From positions 1-64,000 of the forward strand of contig JAIMKR010000008.1 of NCBI GenBank assembly GCA_020692325.1: a stretch of 64,000 nt of DNA, in the 5' to 3' direction. Below, piece by piece: positions 52,907 to 61,108 of the stretch. The DNA is from Desulfocurvus sp. (GTDB taxonomy: Bacteria > Desulfobacterota > Desulfovibrionia > Desulfovibrionales > Desulfovibrionaceae). The notes below the pieces were generated by a model. The model saw only the letters and a list, made by a program, of their open reading frames with translations, made no database searches and was not told the origin of the DNA. The position numbers and the translations under genes were made by a program. How positions within the stretch are numbered: position 1 is the stretch's first letter; every line of letters begins with the position of its first letter.

Positions 52907-53959
52907 CTAATCCTCAATATTTAAATATCTTTCAGACTGAGAGAGCTCAGCATCCAGTGAAGGGATAATTCTTATATCTTCAATCGTTGCACTCTGTTCA
53001 ACGGTCAGTTCTCCATCACTGCGACTAAGCCCAAAATACTTTGTATCGACATTATTAGAATGAGAAGTCTTTAATTGTATTTCAAGCTCTCGCAATAAAA
53101 ACAAACTATGTGTAGCAATAAATGTCTGAATTCCACTTGCACAAATAGCAATGATCGTTTTCGCTATCTCCTTTATGAGCTTTGGGTTTAAATTGGCTTC
53201 TGGTTCATCCCAAAAGAGGTACCCCTTATCAACCAATGACCCCGTAGCAATTAGACGTGACAACATCCCGAGCTTACGCAACCCTTCAGCAACAAGCGGT
53301 ATCTCCATTCTTCCACTAGATGTAATAAGATAAAAACGACCGTTCTTGTCGAGATCAATTTTCCCATCCATTGCCTTTTCTAGCGGTTCAAGCAATTTTT
53401 TAAGATGACTTTCCCTCGGTCCCTTTAGAAGCGGTGCACCAAGTAACAAGCAGAGGTCACGCCAATTTTCCTCAAATTCAAGATAATGCCCTTCATATAA
53501 AGATACAAAACCTGGATACAAAGTCAACAACTCACGCGTTGGTATAAAAATAGGCATTTTGTCAACCCAAGATGTAGGCAATGCCTCAACAGAAACTTCT
53601 GACTTACTGTTTGTTGCAAAGTAAAAAGACAAATCTAACGGAGCATCACTAAACTTGAGTCCGATATCACAGCGTTCACGGCCTCGCTTTCGACTTGCAA
53701 GCCGGCCGAGTGCTTCAGGTCGGAAAACCCCTACGAGTTTATCTGCCAATGCTGTTTGCAGCAAAGCCTTCGTCGGCGCAGATGGATTAGCTTTTTTGAT
53801 CCCTTCTTGCGCACTCACTGCAATAGAAGCGTAAGCGATTTTGAGCAAATGAGATTTCCCCGTTCCATTCTCCCCAATAATTACATTTAAATCTCTGCCA
53901 AAAGACAAATCTACGTCCGAAAATACAGTCAACCGTTTAATTTCCATGCTTTTTAGCAT
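52907..53959 (-). CDS. OLD/AAA_21-type ABC ATPase of the AT-rich island
   Basis: A 350-residue ATPase with ABC/SMC-like features. Walker A is [11 protein letters not shown] (residues 27-37), a signature-like [10 protein letters not shown] lies near 222-231, Walker B and D-loop read [13 protein letters not shown] (247-259), and the switch His is in [13 protein letters not shown] (284). It is an AAA_21/OLD-like ATPase without the TOPRIM nuclease domain of OLD proteins. The N-terminus [20 protein letters not shown] is the usual RecF-like opening. The ATG has GAGGA 5 bases upstream. It is paired with a downstream nuclease gene, as in several defence systems. Confidence 0.85.
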   Translation of the reverse strand: MLKSMEIKRLTVFSDVDLSFGRDLNVIIGENGTGKSHLLKIAYASIAVSAQEGIKKANPSAPTKALLQTALADKLVGVFRPEALGRLASRKRGRERCDIGLKFSDAPLDLSFYFATNSKSEVSVEALPTSWVDKMPIFIPTRELLTLYPGFVSLYEGHYLEFEENWRDLCLLLGAPLLKGPRESHLKKLLEPLEKAMDGKIDLDKNGRFYLITSSGRMEIPLVAEGLRKLGMLSRLIATGSLVDKGYLFWDEPEANLNPKLIKEIAKTIIAICASGIQTFIATHSLFLLRELEIQLKTSHSNNVDTKYFGLSRSDGELTVEQSATIEDIRIIPSLDAELSQSERYLNIED

Positions 53960-54099
53960 AACATCCTCGTATCGAAACGTGTCGTTGGTTGTGCTCTATT
54001 TCCAAAAATCACTAAGCACTTATGGCTGCAAACGCAACTATCGGGAACGCAAGAGGGGGGCATGCCAAATTAAGTTTGATAACTGTCACGATGTTTCTT

Positions 54100-55287
54100 T
54101 TAGAACTCCCTGTACTCCCACAGGAAGTGCTCCAGGTTCTGCACCACGGCCAGGGTTTGTGTGCGCTCGGACCAGGAGACCATGCACAGCCGGCCCTCCT
54201 GCGAGACCACGAACACGTCGGTGTCACGGTGGGCGTTGACGTAGCGCGCGGCCGACTGGTGGCGCATTCCCCCCAGCGCGGAGAGCGGCACGTCCGAGCG
54301 CAGTTCGCCCGTCACGGCGTTGAGCGTGGTCACGGTGAATTCCTGCGGCCCGTACAACAGCTTGGCCCCGAAGCCGTGCAGTTGCAGGTCCATGTCCATG
54401 ACCACGGCCCCGTCGATGCGGCCCAGGTCGCCCACGCGGCGGTTGAGTTCGTCGCTCAGGGTGTGCAGATCGTGCACCGCGTCGTAGCGTTCGCGCAGCG
54501 CGTCGATGCTCTCGGCCCCGACATGGCCGGTGCGCAGGGCGTTGTAGTCGCGCAAGGCCTCGCGCAGTTGGGATTCGTACGCATACACGCTGTGCTGCAA
54601 CAGTCGCCCGCCCGCCTCGTCGAAGCGGTAGCGCAGCGAAACGCCGTCGCGCCAGCTCTGGTCCTCCGGCGGCACGATGAGCAGCATTCCCCCGTGGCCC
54701 TGGCGCAGCATGGTGGCCAGCGTGCGGCTGAAGCGCTGCGCCGCGCCGGCGTGCTGTTCCAGGAAACGTTCCTTGCCCAGCGAGCCCGCCACCAGCCGGG
54801 CCAGTGAAGTGTCGTCCGCGGCCACGGGCACGGCCGCCACGCCCCGGTTGAGGATGACCAGCACCCGCCGCGCGCGGGAGACCAGCAGAATGCCGTTTCC
54901 GGCCACACGCAAACGCACGTCGTTTTCCCGCTCCACGTCCAGCAGGCCCCATATCTCCGGCCCGGCCGCCGGGTCTGGCCCGGCCTGCACGGCCAACGCG
55001 GCGCGCGGCGAGGCCGTGAGCAGGGCCACCAGCTCCGGCACGCTGGCCGGCATGGCGCGGGTGAAGGCCCGGGCGCTGCGCGCGGCCTTTGGCGAACACA
55101 GGGAAAGCGAACCGCGCACCACGCGGCCCTCCTCCGCCTCCAGGCTGGCCCAGAAACAGGCGGAGCACAGGCGCGAGAGCTGTTCTGGGTCGCGCAGCAG
55201 CGCCCCGGCGCGGTCGTTTCCGCCGGGGCCGGTCGATGCGAGGGTGCGCACGAACAGGGAGTCGGGGGCGAGGATGCTGGCGTCCAT
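54100..55287 (-). CDS. DACNV/DisA_N-like domain protein
   Basis: A 395-residue soluble protein. The C-terminal part carries a diadenylate-cyclase-like (DisA_N/DACNV) core: RIDGAVVMDMDLQLHGFG with the DGA motif (residues 292-294) and GGMRHQSAARY with RHQ instead of RHR (342-344). The N-terminal 200 residues are an Ala-rich domain of unknown function. DAC-type domains make or sense cyclic di-AMP; DACNV is viewed as a putative sensor variant. It is the last gene of the hypD-hypE-VOC operon and lies 22 bases after the VOC gene. The AT-rich island sits directly after its stop. Confidence 0.75.
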   Translation of the reverse strand: MDASILAPDSLFVRTLASTGPGGNDRAGALLRDPEQLSRLCSACFWASLEAEEGRVVRGSLSLCSPKAARSARAFTRAMPASVPELVALLTASPRAALAVQAGPDPAAGPEIWGLLDVERENDVRLRVAGNGILLVSRARRVLVILNRGVAAVPVAADDTSLARLVAGSLGKERFLEQHAGAAQRFSRTLATMLRQGHGGMLLIVPPEDQSWRDGVSLRYRFDEAGGRLLQHSVYAYESQLREALRDYNALRTGHVGAESIDALRERYDAVHDLHTLSDELNRRVGDLGRIDGAVVMDMDLQLHGFGAKLLYGPQEFTVTTLNAVTGELRSDVPLSALGGMRHQSAARYVNAHRDTDVFVVSQEGRLCMVSWSERTQTLAVVQNLEHFLWEYREF

Positions 55288-55309
55288 GGTCTTTCCGGCG
55301 GGCCGTGAA

Positions 55310-55765
55310 TCAGGCCCAGGATTGCAATTCGATGACGTTGCCCTCGGGATCGGTCACGTAGCACCAGGTGACGCGCCCGCCGGTCGCCGTCGTCAGGGTG
55401 ACGACCTCGCCCACGGCCGAGCCGCCGGCGGCGAGAACAGCCGCGCGCGCGGCGTCCACGTCGTCCACGCCGAAGGCCACATGACCGTAGCCCGGCCGGT
55501 TCACGGCTTTGCTGCCCTCGTCGGCTGGTTCGGCGTAGTGGAAGATCTCCAGCGTCGGCCCGTTCCCGTCATACCCCGGCAGGCGCAGGTGCTGGCCGGT
55601 GAGGCGTGCGCCGGAAAGCCCCGTGCCGGCGTCCAGCGCGGGGCCCTGGTAGTCGCGTTCCGGCGGCACGGGGACGCAGTCGAAGAGCCGGACATAGAAG
55701 TCCGCCAGCCGCCGCCAGTCGCGGGCGACGAGGTTGGTGTGGACGTAGCGCGCGCCGAGGCTCAT
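55310..55765 (-). CDS. VOC/glyoxalase family protein
   Basis: A 151-residue protein of the vicinal oxygen chelate fold. It has YVHTNLVARDWRRLADFYVRLF at the start and GYGHVAFGVDDVDAARA and DPEGNVIELQSW near the end, with metal-ligand-type His and Glu residues (His in YVHTN and GHVAF, Glu in IEL and LEIFHY). The start at 55765 follows AGGGAA. It lies between hypE and the DACNV gene. It could be a lyase, a dioxygenase or a resistance protein; the substrate is unknown. Confidence 0.8.
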   Translation of the reverse strand: MSLGARYVHTNLVARDWRRLADFYVRLFDCVPVPPERDYQGPALDAGTGLSGARLTGQHLRLPGYDGNGPTLEIFHYAEPADEGSKAVNRPGYGHVAFGVDDVDAARAAVLAAGGSAVGEVVTLTTATGGRVTWCYVTDPEGNVIELQSWA

Positions 55766-55776
55766 GCGTCCGTTCC

Positions 55777-56793
55777 CTAGCAGATGCGCGGCAGCTGCTC
55801 GCCTTCGAGCATCCCGAGCAGACGTTTGCCGCCCAGACCGGTTTTGAGCACCACGCGGCCGTGCGCGCCGGGTTTGTCCAGCGCCTCCACCGTGCCGATG
55901 CGCACCGCGCCGGCGCACAGGGGATCGGCTCGCAGAATTTTCAGGGCCTTGTCCGCGTCCGTTCCGGGCACGATGCAGATGAACTTGCCCTCGTTGGCCA
56001 GGTACAGCGGGTCGAGGCCGAGCAGCGAGCAGCCGCCACGCACCTCCGGCCGCACGGGGATGAGATCCTCGTCCAGCTCGCAGGACACGTTCGAGGCCAG
56101 CGCGATCTCGTTGAGCGTGGTGGCCAGTCCGCCGCGCGTGGGGTCGCGCAGCACGTGCACGTCGGGCAGGCCGCGCAACAGCGCCCCGATGGGGCCGTTC
56201 AGGCTGGCGCAGTCCGAGAGCACGGGCGTCTCGAAGGCCAGGCCCTGCCGGGTGGACAAAATGGCCAGGCCGTGGTCGCCCATGCTGCCGGTGATGATGA
56301 TGGCGTCGCCGGGGGCGGCGCGGTCGCCGGCCGGGGCCGGGTCCACGATGACCTCGCCGATGCCGGTGGTGTTGATGAACAGCTTGTCCGCCGCGCCCCG
56401 GGGCACGACCTTGGTGTCGCCGGTGACGATCCACACGCCGGCCGCGCGTGCGGCCGCGCCCATGGACGACACCACGCGTTCCAGCGTCTCCATCTCCAGC
56501 CCCTCCTCGATGACGAAGCCGCAGGTGAGGTATTTGGGCGTGGCGCCCATCATGGAGACGTCGTTGACCGTGCCGTGCACGGACAGCCGGCCGATGTCGC
56601 CGCCGGGGAAGAATATGGGATCGACGGTGAAGGTGTCCGTGCTGACGGCGATTTTTCCGGTCACGGACAGCACCGCGCCGTCGTTCATGCGGCGCAGTTC
56701 CGGGTTGTCGAAATTCTTGAGGAACAGCTCGCCGATGAGCCGCTGGGACGCCTTGCCGCCGGAACCGTAGTCGAGAAGGACCTTGTCGCTCAT
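55777..56793 (-). CDS. hypE: Hydrogenase maturation protein HypE
   Basis: A 338-residue enzyme that dehydrates the thiocarboxamide on its own C-terminal Cys to give the cyanide ligand of [NiFe]-hydrogenase. It starts with DYGSGGKASQRLI, has the ATP-binding GDIGRLSVHGTVNDVSMMGA and HVLRDPTRGGLATTLNEIA blocks, and ends in PRIC, so the essential terminal Cys is present. It is 4 bases after hypD. Hydrogenase structural genes and the other hyp genes are not in the window. Confidence 0.95.
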   Translation of the reverse strand: MSDKVLLDYGSGGKASQRLIGELFLKNFDNPELRRMNDGAVLSVTGKIAVSTDTFTVDPIFFPGGDIGRLSVHGTVNDVSMMGATPKYLTCGFVIEEGLEMETLERVVSSMGAAARAAGVWIVTGDTKVVPRGAADKLFINTTGIGEVIVDPAPAGDRAAPGDAIIITGSMGDHGLAILSTRQGLAFETPVLSDCASLNGPIGALLRGLPDVHVLRDPTRGGLATTLNEIALASNVSCELDEDLIPVRPEVRGGCSLLGLDPLYLANEGKFICIVPGTDADKALKILRADPLCAGAVRIGTVEALDKPGAHGRVVLKTGLGGKRLLGMLEGEQLPRIC

Positions 56794-56797
56794 GAGT

Positions 56798-57904
56798 TCA
56801 ATCCACCTGATATTTGTAGTAGGCCGCGCAGGAGCCCTCGGTGGAGACCATGCACGGACCCACGGGCTTGGCGGGGGTGCAGGCCTTGCCGAACAGCGGG
56901 CAGCGGTTGGGGGGCAGTTTGCCCTTGAGCACCTCGCCGCACTTGCAACCCGGCAGCGGGGGGCATTCCTTTATCTCGATGTCGAATTCGCGTTTGGCGT
57001 CGAAGGCGGCGTACGCGTCGGCGATTTCCAATCCGGAGTCGGGAATACGCCCCAGACCGCGCCACAGGGCGTCGGCGGTGGTGAAGACCTCGGCCATGAC
57101 GGCCCGGGCCTTGGCGTTGCCCTCGTCGCGCACCACGCGGCGGTACAGGTTGGCCAGCCGGGGCGTTTTGTCGCGCTGGCACTCGGCCAGGAAAAGCAAC
57201 GCCTGCAGAATGTCCAGCGGTTCGAACCCGGCCACCACGGACGCGCGCCCGAAGCGCTCCACCACCGGCCGGTAGGGCTCGATGCCGATGATGGCCGTGA
57301 CGTGTCCGGGCATGATGAAGGCGTCGATGCCGCCGCCGGACTCGCGGTCGTCATCGGAAAGCAACGCCATGAGGGCCGGGGGCACCAGCTTGTGGAAGGG
57401 CAGCACGCGGAAGTTCGTCACGCCCTGACGCTTGGCCATGATGATGCTGGCGGCCACGCCGGGAGCCGTGGTCTCGAAGCCCACCCCCAGGAACACGACG
57501 ATGGAGTCGGGATTCTCCGCCGCCAGCTTGATGGCGTCGGGGGGGGAGTAGACCACTTTGACGCGCGCGCCGTCGGCCTGGGCGGCCTTGAGGGTGCGGC
57601 CGTGGCTGCCGGGAACGCGCATGAGGTCGCCAAAGGTGGCGATGATGACGCCCGGTTTGCCGGCCAAATCGAGAAACGCGTTGACCTCGGACTCATGGGT
57701 GACGCACACCGGGCAGCCCGGCCCGGAGAGATGCACGATCTCCTTGGGCAGAATGGACCGCAGGCCGCTGCGAAAAATGGCCACGGTGTGCGTGCCGCAC
57801 ACCTCCATGAAGCGCAGCGGACCGGTGAGCGTGTCGTTCAGACGGGCGAGCACGTTTTTGCACAGGGCCGGATCGTGGAACTGGTCGAGGATTTCGAGGC
57901 TCAC
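56798..57904 (-). CDS. hypD: Hydrogenase maturation protein HypD
   Basis: A 368-residue iron-sulfur protein that scaffolds Fe(CN)2CO assembly with HypC. Its Cys motifs are complete: FMEVCGTHTVAIFRSG, LSGPGCPVCVTHESE, and a C-terminal cluster CKCGEVLKG, CPLFGKACTP, CMVSTEGSCAAYY. The GFETTAPGVA block is typical. The start is GTG at 57904 with GGAAGG 6-8 bases before it. First gene of hypD-hypE-VOC-DACNV. No hypC frame is found upstream. Confidence 0.95.
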   Translation of the reverse strand: MSLEILDQFHDPALCKNVLARLNDTLTGPLRFMEVCGTHTVAIFRSGLRSILPKEIVHLSGPGCPVCVTHESEVNAFLDLAGKPGVIIATFGDLMRVPGSHGRTLKAAQADGARVKVVYSPPDAIKLAAENPDSIVVFLGVGFETTAPGVAASIIMAKRQGVTNFRVLPFHKLVPPALMALLSDDDRESGGGIDAFIMPGHVTAIIGIEPYRPVVERFGRASVVAGFEPLDILQALLFLAECQRDKTPRLANLYRRVVRDEGNAKARAVMAEVFTTADALWRGLGRIPDSGLEIADAYAAFDAKREFDIEIKECPPLPGCKCGEVLKGKLPPNRCPLFGKACTPAKPVGPCMVSTEGSCAAYYKYQVD

Positions 57905-58375
57905 GGGCTACCTTCCTTCGCGAACGTTCTGACAGGGCGGCGGGCGGCGTTCGGCAACGGTTCCGCCACGTTTGGGGCCGCCCGGCCCAAAACGCATACA
58001 CCCGTGCGACCGCCGCGTCCATGCCCGCGCGTCGAAGCGCGCGTGTCACGCGCGGGGGACGCGGCCTCCGGCGGTGGCGACAAGGCCGACAGCGGAACCC
58101 GGCCACCCGGGGGCGCTCCGCGAGCGGGCCGACGCCGTCAGCGACGCGACCCTGGACGAAAACGACGGTCGTCCGCTGGCTTCGTGCGTGCGCTTCACCG
58201 GCGATCGCGCGGTGTTGCGAGGCGAAACGCCTCTCCCGTGGGGATGGGCCGACGCAGAACGGCGTCGCGTACTCCGGCGGTTCGCTCCGGCCTTTGCGTC
58301 CCGCGCGGGTTTCTGCTAAACTCCGCGCTGACGCGCGGATGGACGCCCGCGCAGTTCCCTTATAAGGAGACGGCG
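57905..58375. other. Intergenic region upstream of hypD and the TlpA-like gene
   Basis: About 470 bases, GC-rich and divergent on both sides. No hypC or other gene is seen in any frame. TTATAAGGAG just before the TlpA-like gene combines a possible -10-like hexamer and the ribosome site. Confidence 0.45.
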
Positions 58376-58885
58376 ATGAAGACGCACGCGAAAATACTGC
58401 TGGCCCTGTGCCTGTGCCTTGGGCTTCTCGCCGGCTGCAAGGGGGGCGGGGGGAAAACAACGCCCGCCCCCGGACAGCCCCGCGTCCTCCAGACCCTGGC
58501 CATGGGCGACGTGGAACAGCGTTTCGCGTCCAACAAGAATCTTGGCCGGGTCACCGTGGTCATGTTCTGGGCCACGTGGTGCCCGGCCTGCAAAAGCGAG
58601 CTGCCCGTGCTGGAGCAACTGCGCGCCAAGTATCCGGCGGACAAGCTGGATGTGATGGCCGTGAGCGTGGACGACACCGAGCGCGCCATGACCGATTTTC
58701 TGAAGACGCGACCGCTGGCCCTCGACGTGTATCTTTCCAAGGCCGAGGTCGGCTCGGAGTTCGGCGTGCGCAGCATTCCCGTGTTGTACATCCAGGACAA
58801 GGGCGGACAGGTGGCCTTCAACAGCGCCGGAACGTATCCCTTCGAAATGCTCGACGCGCTCATCGGTCGGCTGGTGAAGGGGTAG
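58376..58885 (+). CDS. TlpA-like thioredoxin-fold lipoprotein
   Basis: A 169-residue envelope lipoprotein: signal peptide with lipobox LLAGC (Cys 21), then a thioredoxin fold with the redox motif FWATWCPACKSE (Cys 69 and 72) and the cis-Pro region GVRSIPVLYIQDKGG. It would act as a thiol-disulfide reductase, for example in cytochrome maturation. The ATG has AAGGAG upstream. Two genes for a GNAT and Hpt follow closely on the same strand. Confidence 0.9.
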   Translation: MKTHAKILLALCLCLGLLAGCKGGGGKTTPAPGQPRVLQTLAMGDVEQRFASNKNLGRVTVVMFWATWCPACKSELPVLEQLRAKYPADKLDVMAVSVDDTERAMTDFLKTRPLALDVYLSKAEVGSEFGVRSIPVLYIQDKGGQVAFNSAGTYPFEMLDALIGRLVKG

Positions 58886-58889
58886 CGGG

Positions 58890-59360
58890 GTGGCGATGCA
58901 GTTGCGCAAGGCGCGCATCACCGACGTCAAGGGCATCCACAAACTCATCATGAACACCAGCTCGGACGACGGGCTGGTGTTGCCACGCTCGTTCAACCAG
59001 CTGTACAGTCACCTGCGCGACTTTTTTGTCGCCGTGGACGAGCGGGACGATGACGAGATCCTCGGCTGTTGCGCCCTGTCCATCTGCTGGGAGAACCTGG
59101 CGGAGGTGCGTTCGCTCGTGGTGGCTGCCAGCGCCCGGGGTCAGCAGCTTGGCCGCCGGCTCATGGAGGCCTGTTTGTCCGACGCGGTGACTCTCGGCAT
59201 TTACCGCGTTTTCGCCCTGACCAACACGCCGGATTTTTTCCGGCACATGGGTTTCACCGAATGCTCCAAGGACACCCTGCCGCAGAAGGTGTGGAGCGAT
59301 TGCCTGAACTGCCCGCGTTTCCCCGACTGCGACGAGATCGCCCTGCACATGGAGCTTTAG
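58890..59360 (+). CDS. GNAT acetyltransferase, short ArgA-like
   Basis: A 156-residue GNAT protein. It has LRKARITDVKGIHKLI at the N-terminus, EVRSLVVAASARGQQLGRRLM as the acetyl-CoA loop, and a CNCPRFPDCDEIALHM tail. This Cys-containing ending is typical of short stand-alone N-acetylglutamate-synthase-like (ArgA) proteins in deltaproteobacteria. It would acetylate glutamate in arginine synthesis if so. The start is GTG 58890 or ATG 58896; the latter looks as good. Four bases after the TlpA stop; hpt follows 4 bases later. Confidence 0.7.
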   Translation: MAMQLRKARITDVKGIHKLIMNTSSDDGLVLPRSFNQLYSHLRDFFVAVDERDDDEILGCCALSICWENLAEVRSLVVAASARGQQLGRRLMEACLSDAVTLGIYRVFALTNTPDFFRHMGFTECSKDTLPQKVWSDCLNCPRFPDCDEIALHMEL

Positions 59361-59364
59361 CGAA

Positions 59365-59892
59365 ATGGCCGACATACTTAAAACCGTCATCGATTCCGAG
59401 ACCCTGCACCGCCGCGTGGCCGAGCTGGGCGCGGAGATAACCCGTCAGTACCGTGGCAAGCCGCTGGTGGCCGTGTGCGTGCTCAAGGGCGCGTTCCTGT
59501 TTTTCGCGGACCTCGTGCGGCACATCGAGAACGAGGCGCTCGAGCTGGACTTCGTGCGCATGGCGAGCTACGGGAGCGGCACCACGCGTGGCCGGAAAAC
59601 CATTTTCAGCAAGGATATGGAAGTGGACGTGGCCGGGAAACATGTGCTCCTGGTGGAGGACATCGTGGATACGGGCCATTCCGTGGAGTTTTTGCTTGAA
59701 GTGCTAAAAAAACGCGGCGCGGAGAGCATTCGCGTCTGCGCCGCCATCGACAAACACGAACGCCGCGAGGTGGACCTTTCAGTTGACTTTGCCGGATTCC
59801 CCCTTCAAAAGGGCTTCATTGTGGGATACGGCATGGATTACGCGGAGAAGTATCGCGAACTTGACGCCGTGTATGAACTCGTCCCTGAATAG
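59365..59892 (+). CDS. hpt: Hypoxanthine phosphoribosyltransferase
   Basis: A 175-residue purine salvage enzyme. The PRPP loop VLLVEDIVDTGHSV is intact, as are the early VLKGAFLFFADL and the FVRMASYGSGT catalytic-loop region and VGYGMDYAEKYR near the end. It converts hypoxanthine or guanine with PRPP to IMP or GMP. Co-transcribed with the upstream GNAT (4-base gap) and followed 23 bases later by the zinc-ribbon protein. Confidence 0.95.
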   Translation: MADILKTVIDSETLHRRVAELGAEITRQYRGKPLVAVCVLKGAFLFFADLVRHIENEALELDFVRMASYGSGTTRGRKTIFSKDMEVDVAGKHVLLVEDIVDTGHSVEFLLEVLKKRGAESIRVCAAIDKHERREVDLSVDFAGFPLQKGFIVGYGMDYAEKYRELDAVYELVPE

Positions 59893-59915
59893 GACGCCTA
59901 CGCAAGAGAAACGCC

Positions 59916-61013
59916 ATGATCGTCGCCTGCCCCAATTGTCAGAGCAAGTACAATCTGCCTGAGGAAAAAATCGCGCCCAACGGCTCCAAGGTCCGCTGCG
60001 CGCGCTGTAAACATGTGTTCACGGTCATGCCCCCGGGCAAGGACCAGGACTTCGACCGCGAGCTGGCCGATCTGACCTCGGGATCCGCCGCGCCCAAGCC
60101 GGCCGCTCCGAAAGCCGCGGAAAAGCCGGTCGAGGCTCCCGCTTCCGGGAAGGCCGCCGCCGAGCCGAAGATGCCCTGGGACGAGGACGCCCCGGCCGCC
60201 GGCCCTACCGAGGACGCCTCGACCAGGAAGATGCCGTGGGAGGACGACGAGCGCGTCTCCTCCGCAGCGCCTGGTGGTCCCGTCGCGCACGATGAGGACG
60301 AAGACGAGGCCGAGGGCCCATCCGCTCCGTCCGCCCCGGCGGGCAAAAGTCCCTTCGACGACGAGCCCGCCCCGGCTTCCGGCGGCGCCGGCGGAGGCGA
60401 CATTTCCTCTTCCGGTGGGGACGATTTCCTGAACGCCCTGGACGGCGGCTCCGCCCCGAAAAAGGGGAAGGGCTCCAAAAAGAAGAAGTTCATCATCCTC
60501 GGCGTGGTGGTCGTGCTCATCGCCGCCATCGCCGGCGGGCTGGTCTACTTCAAGCCCTGGACCAAAATGAACCTCCCGTTCCTTTCCTCCGCCGCCAAGA
60601 AGGAAACCGCAGAGAACGTGGACAAGGTGAAGGACATCGCCCTGCGCAATGTCCGGCAGTATTACATCCCCAACAGCAAGGCCGGGAACGTCTTCGTGGT
60701 CGAGGGCAAGGCGGTGAACAACTTCCCCACGCCCAAGGAACGCATCAAGGTCGAGATTTCGCTCTTCGACGAGAAGGGCCACGTGCTGGCCAGCAAGCAG
60801 CTTTTGTGCGGCAATACCCTCTCGCAGTTCCAGCTGCAGGTGCAGAGCGAGGAGGAGATCAACGCCAGCCTGGGGTCCGAAGTTGGCATCCTCACCAGCA
60901 ACACCTACCTCAAGACCGGCATGGACACGCCGTTCATGACCGTGTTCTTCAAACCGCCAGATCAGGTGAAGGAGTTCGGCGTCAAGGTCATCGACGCCAA
61001 GGACCCCAAGTAG
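59916..61013 (+). CDS. Zinc-ribbon (MJ0042-type) and DUF3426 membrane protein
   Basis: A 365-residue protein. Residues 3-36 form a MJ0042-type zinc ribbon (CPNCQSKYN and CARCKHVFTVMP). Then comes a long disordered Pro/Ala/Asp/Glu-rich linker to about residue 185, one membrane segment (FIILGVVVVLIAAIAGGLVYF) and a C-terminal periplasmic DUF3426 domain (VFVVEGKAVNNFPTPKERIKVEISLFD). The family is widespread in proteobacteria with unknown role. A terminator follows its stop. Confidence 0.85.
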   Translation: MIVACPNCQSKYNLPEEKIAPNGSKVRCARCKHVFTVMPPGKDQDFDRELADLTSGSAAPKPAAPKAAEKPVEAPASGKAAAEPKMPWDEDAPAAGPTEDASTRKMPWEDDERVSSAAPGGPVAHDEDEDEAEGPSAPSAPAGKSPFDDEPAPASGGAGGGDISSSGGDDFLNALDGGSAPKKGKGSKKKKFIILGVVVVLIAAIAGGLVYFKPWTKMNLPFLSSAAKKETAENVDKVKDIALRNVRQYYIPNSKAGNVFVVEGKAVNNFPTPKERIKVEISLFDEKGHVLASKQLLCGNTLSQFQLQVQSEEEINASLGSEVGILTSNTYLKTGMDTPFMTVFFKPPDQVKEFGVKVIDAKDPK

Positions 61014-61041
61014 ACGGGAACGACATCGAGCTTTCGGCACG

Positions 61042-61078
61042 CGCCGGGGCGGGGCGCGAACCCCTCCCCGGCGTTTTT
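61042..61078 (+). terminator. Rho-independent terminator
   Basis: CGCCGGGGCGGGG (61042-61054) pairs with CCCCTCCCCGGCG (61061-61073) with one C-T mismatch, followed by TTTTT. It ends the hpt/DUF3426 transcript 28 bases past the stop. Confidence 0.8.
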
Positions 61079-61108
61079 GTCCGCACCATCTTGCGCAAGG
61101 AGCCCGCC

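Larger units (their letters stand above)
52354..54099. mobile_element. AT-rich horizontally acquired island with a two-gene ATPase/nuclease module
   Basis: Base composition changes abruptly to AT-rich between about 52355 and 54100; both flanks are strongly GC-rich. The left edge truncates higB; the right edge lies next to the stop of the DACNV gene at 54100. It holds only the nuclease gene and the ATPase gene plus about 140 bases of upstream DNA. I found no transposase, integrase or clear terminal inverted repeats, so the mode of entry is unknown. Confidence 0.75.

Noticed and set aside
52380-53959. Identification of the two-gene island as Gabija, Septu or PARIS
   Set aside because: The ATPase lacks the TOPRIM domain of GajA, and the partner is neither a UvrD-like helicase, an HNH nuclease (PtuB) nor a TOPRIM protein (AriB); the fit is only at the level of layout.
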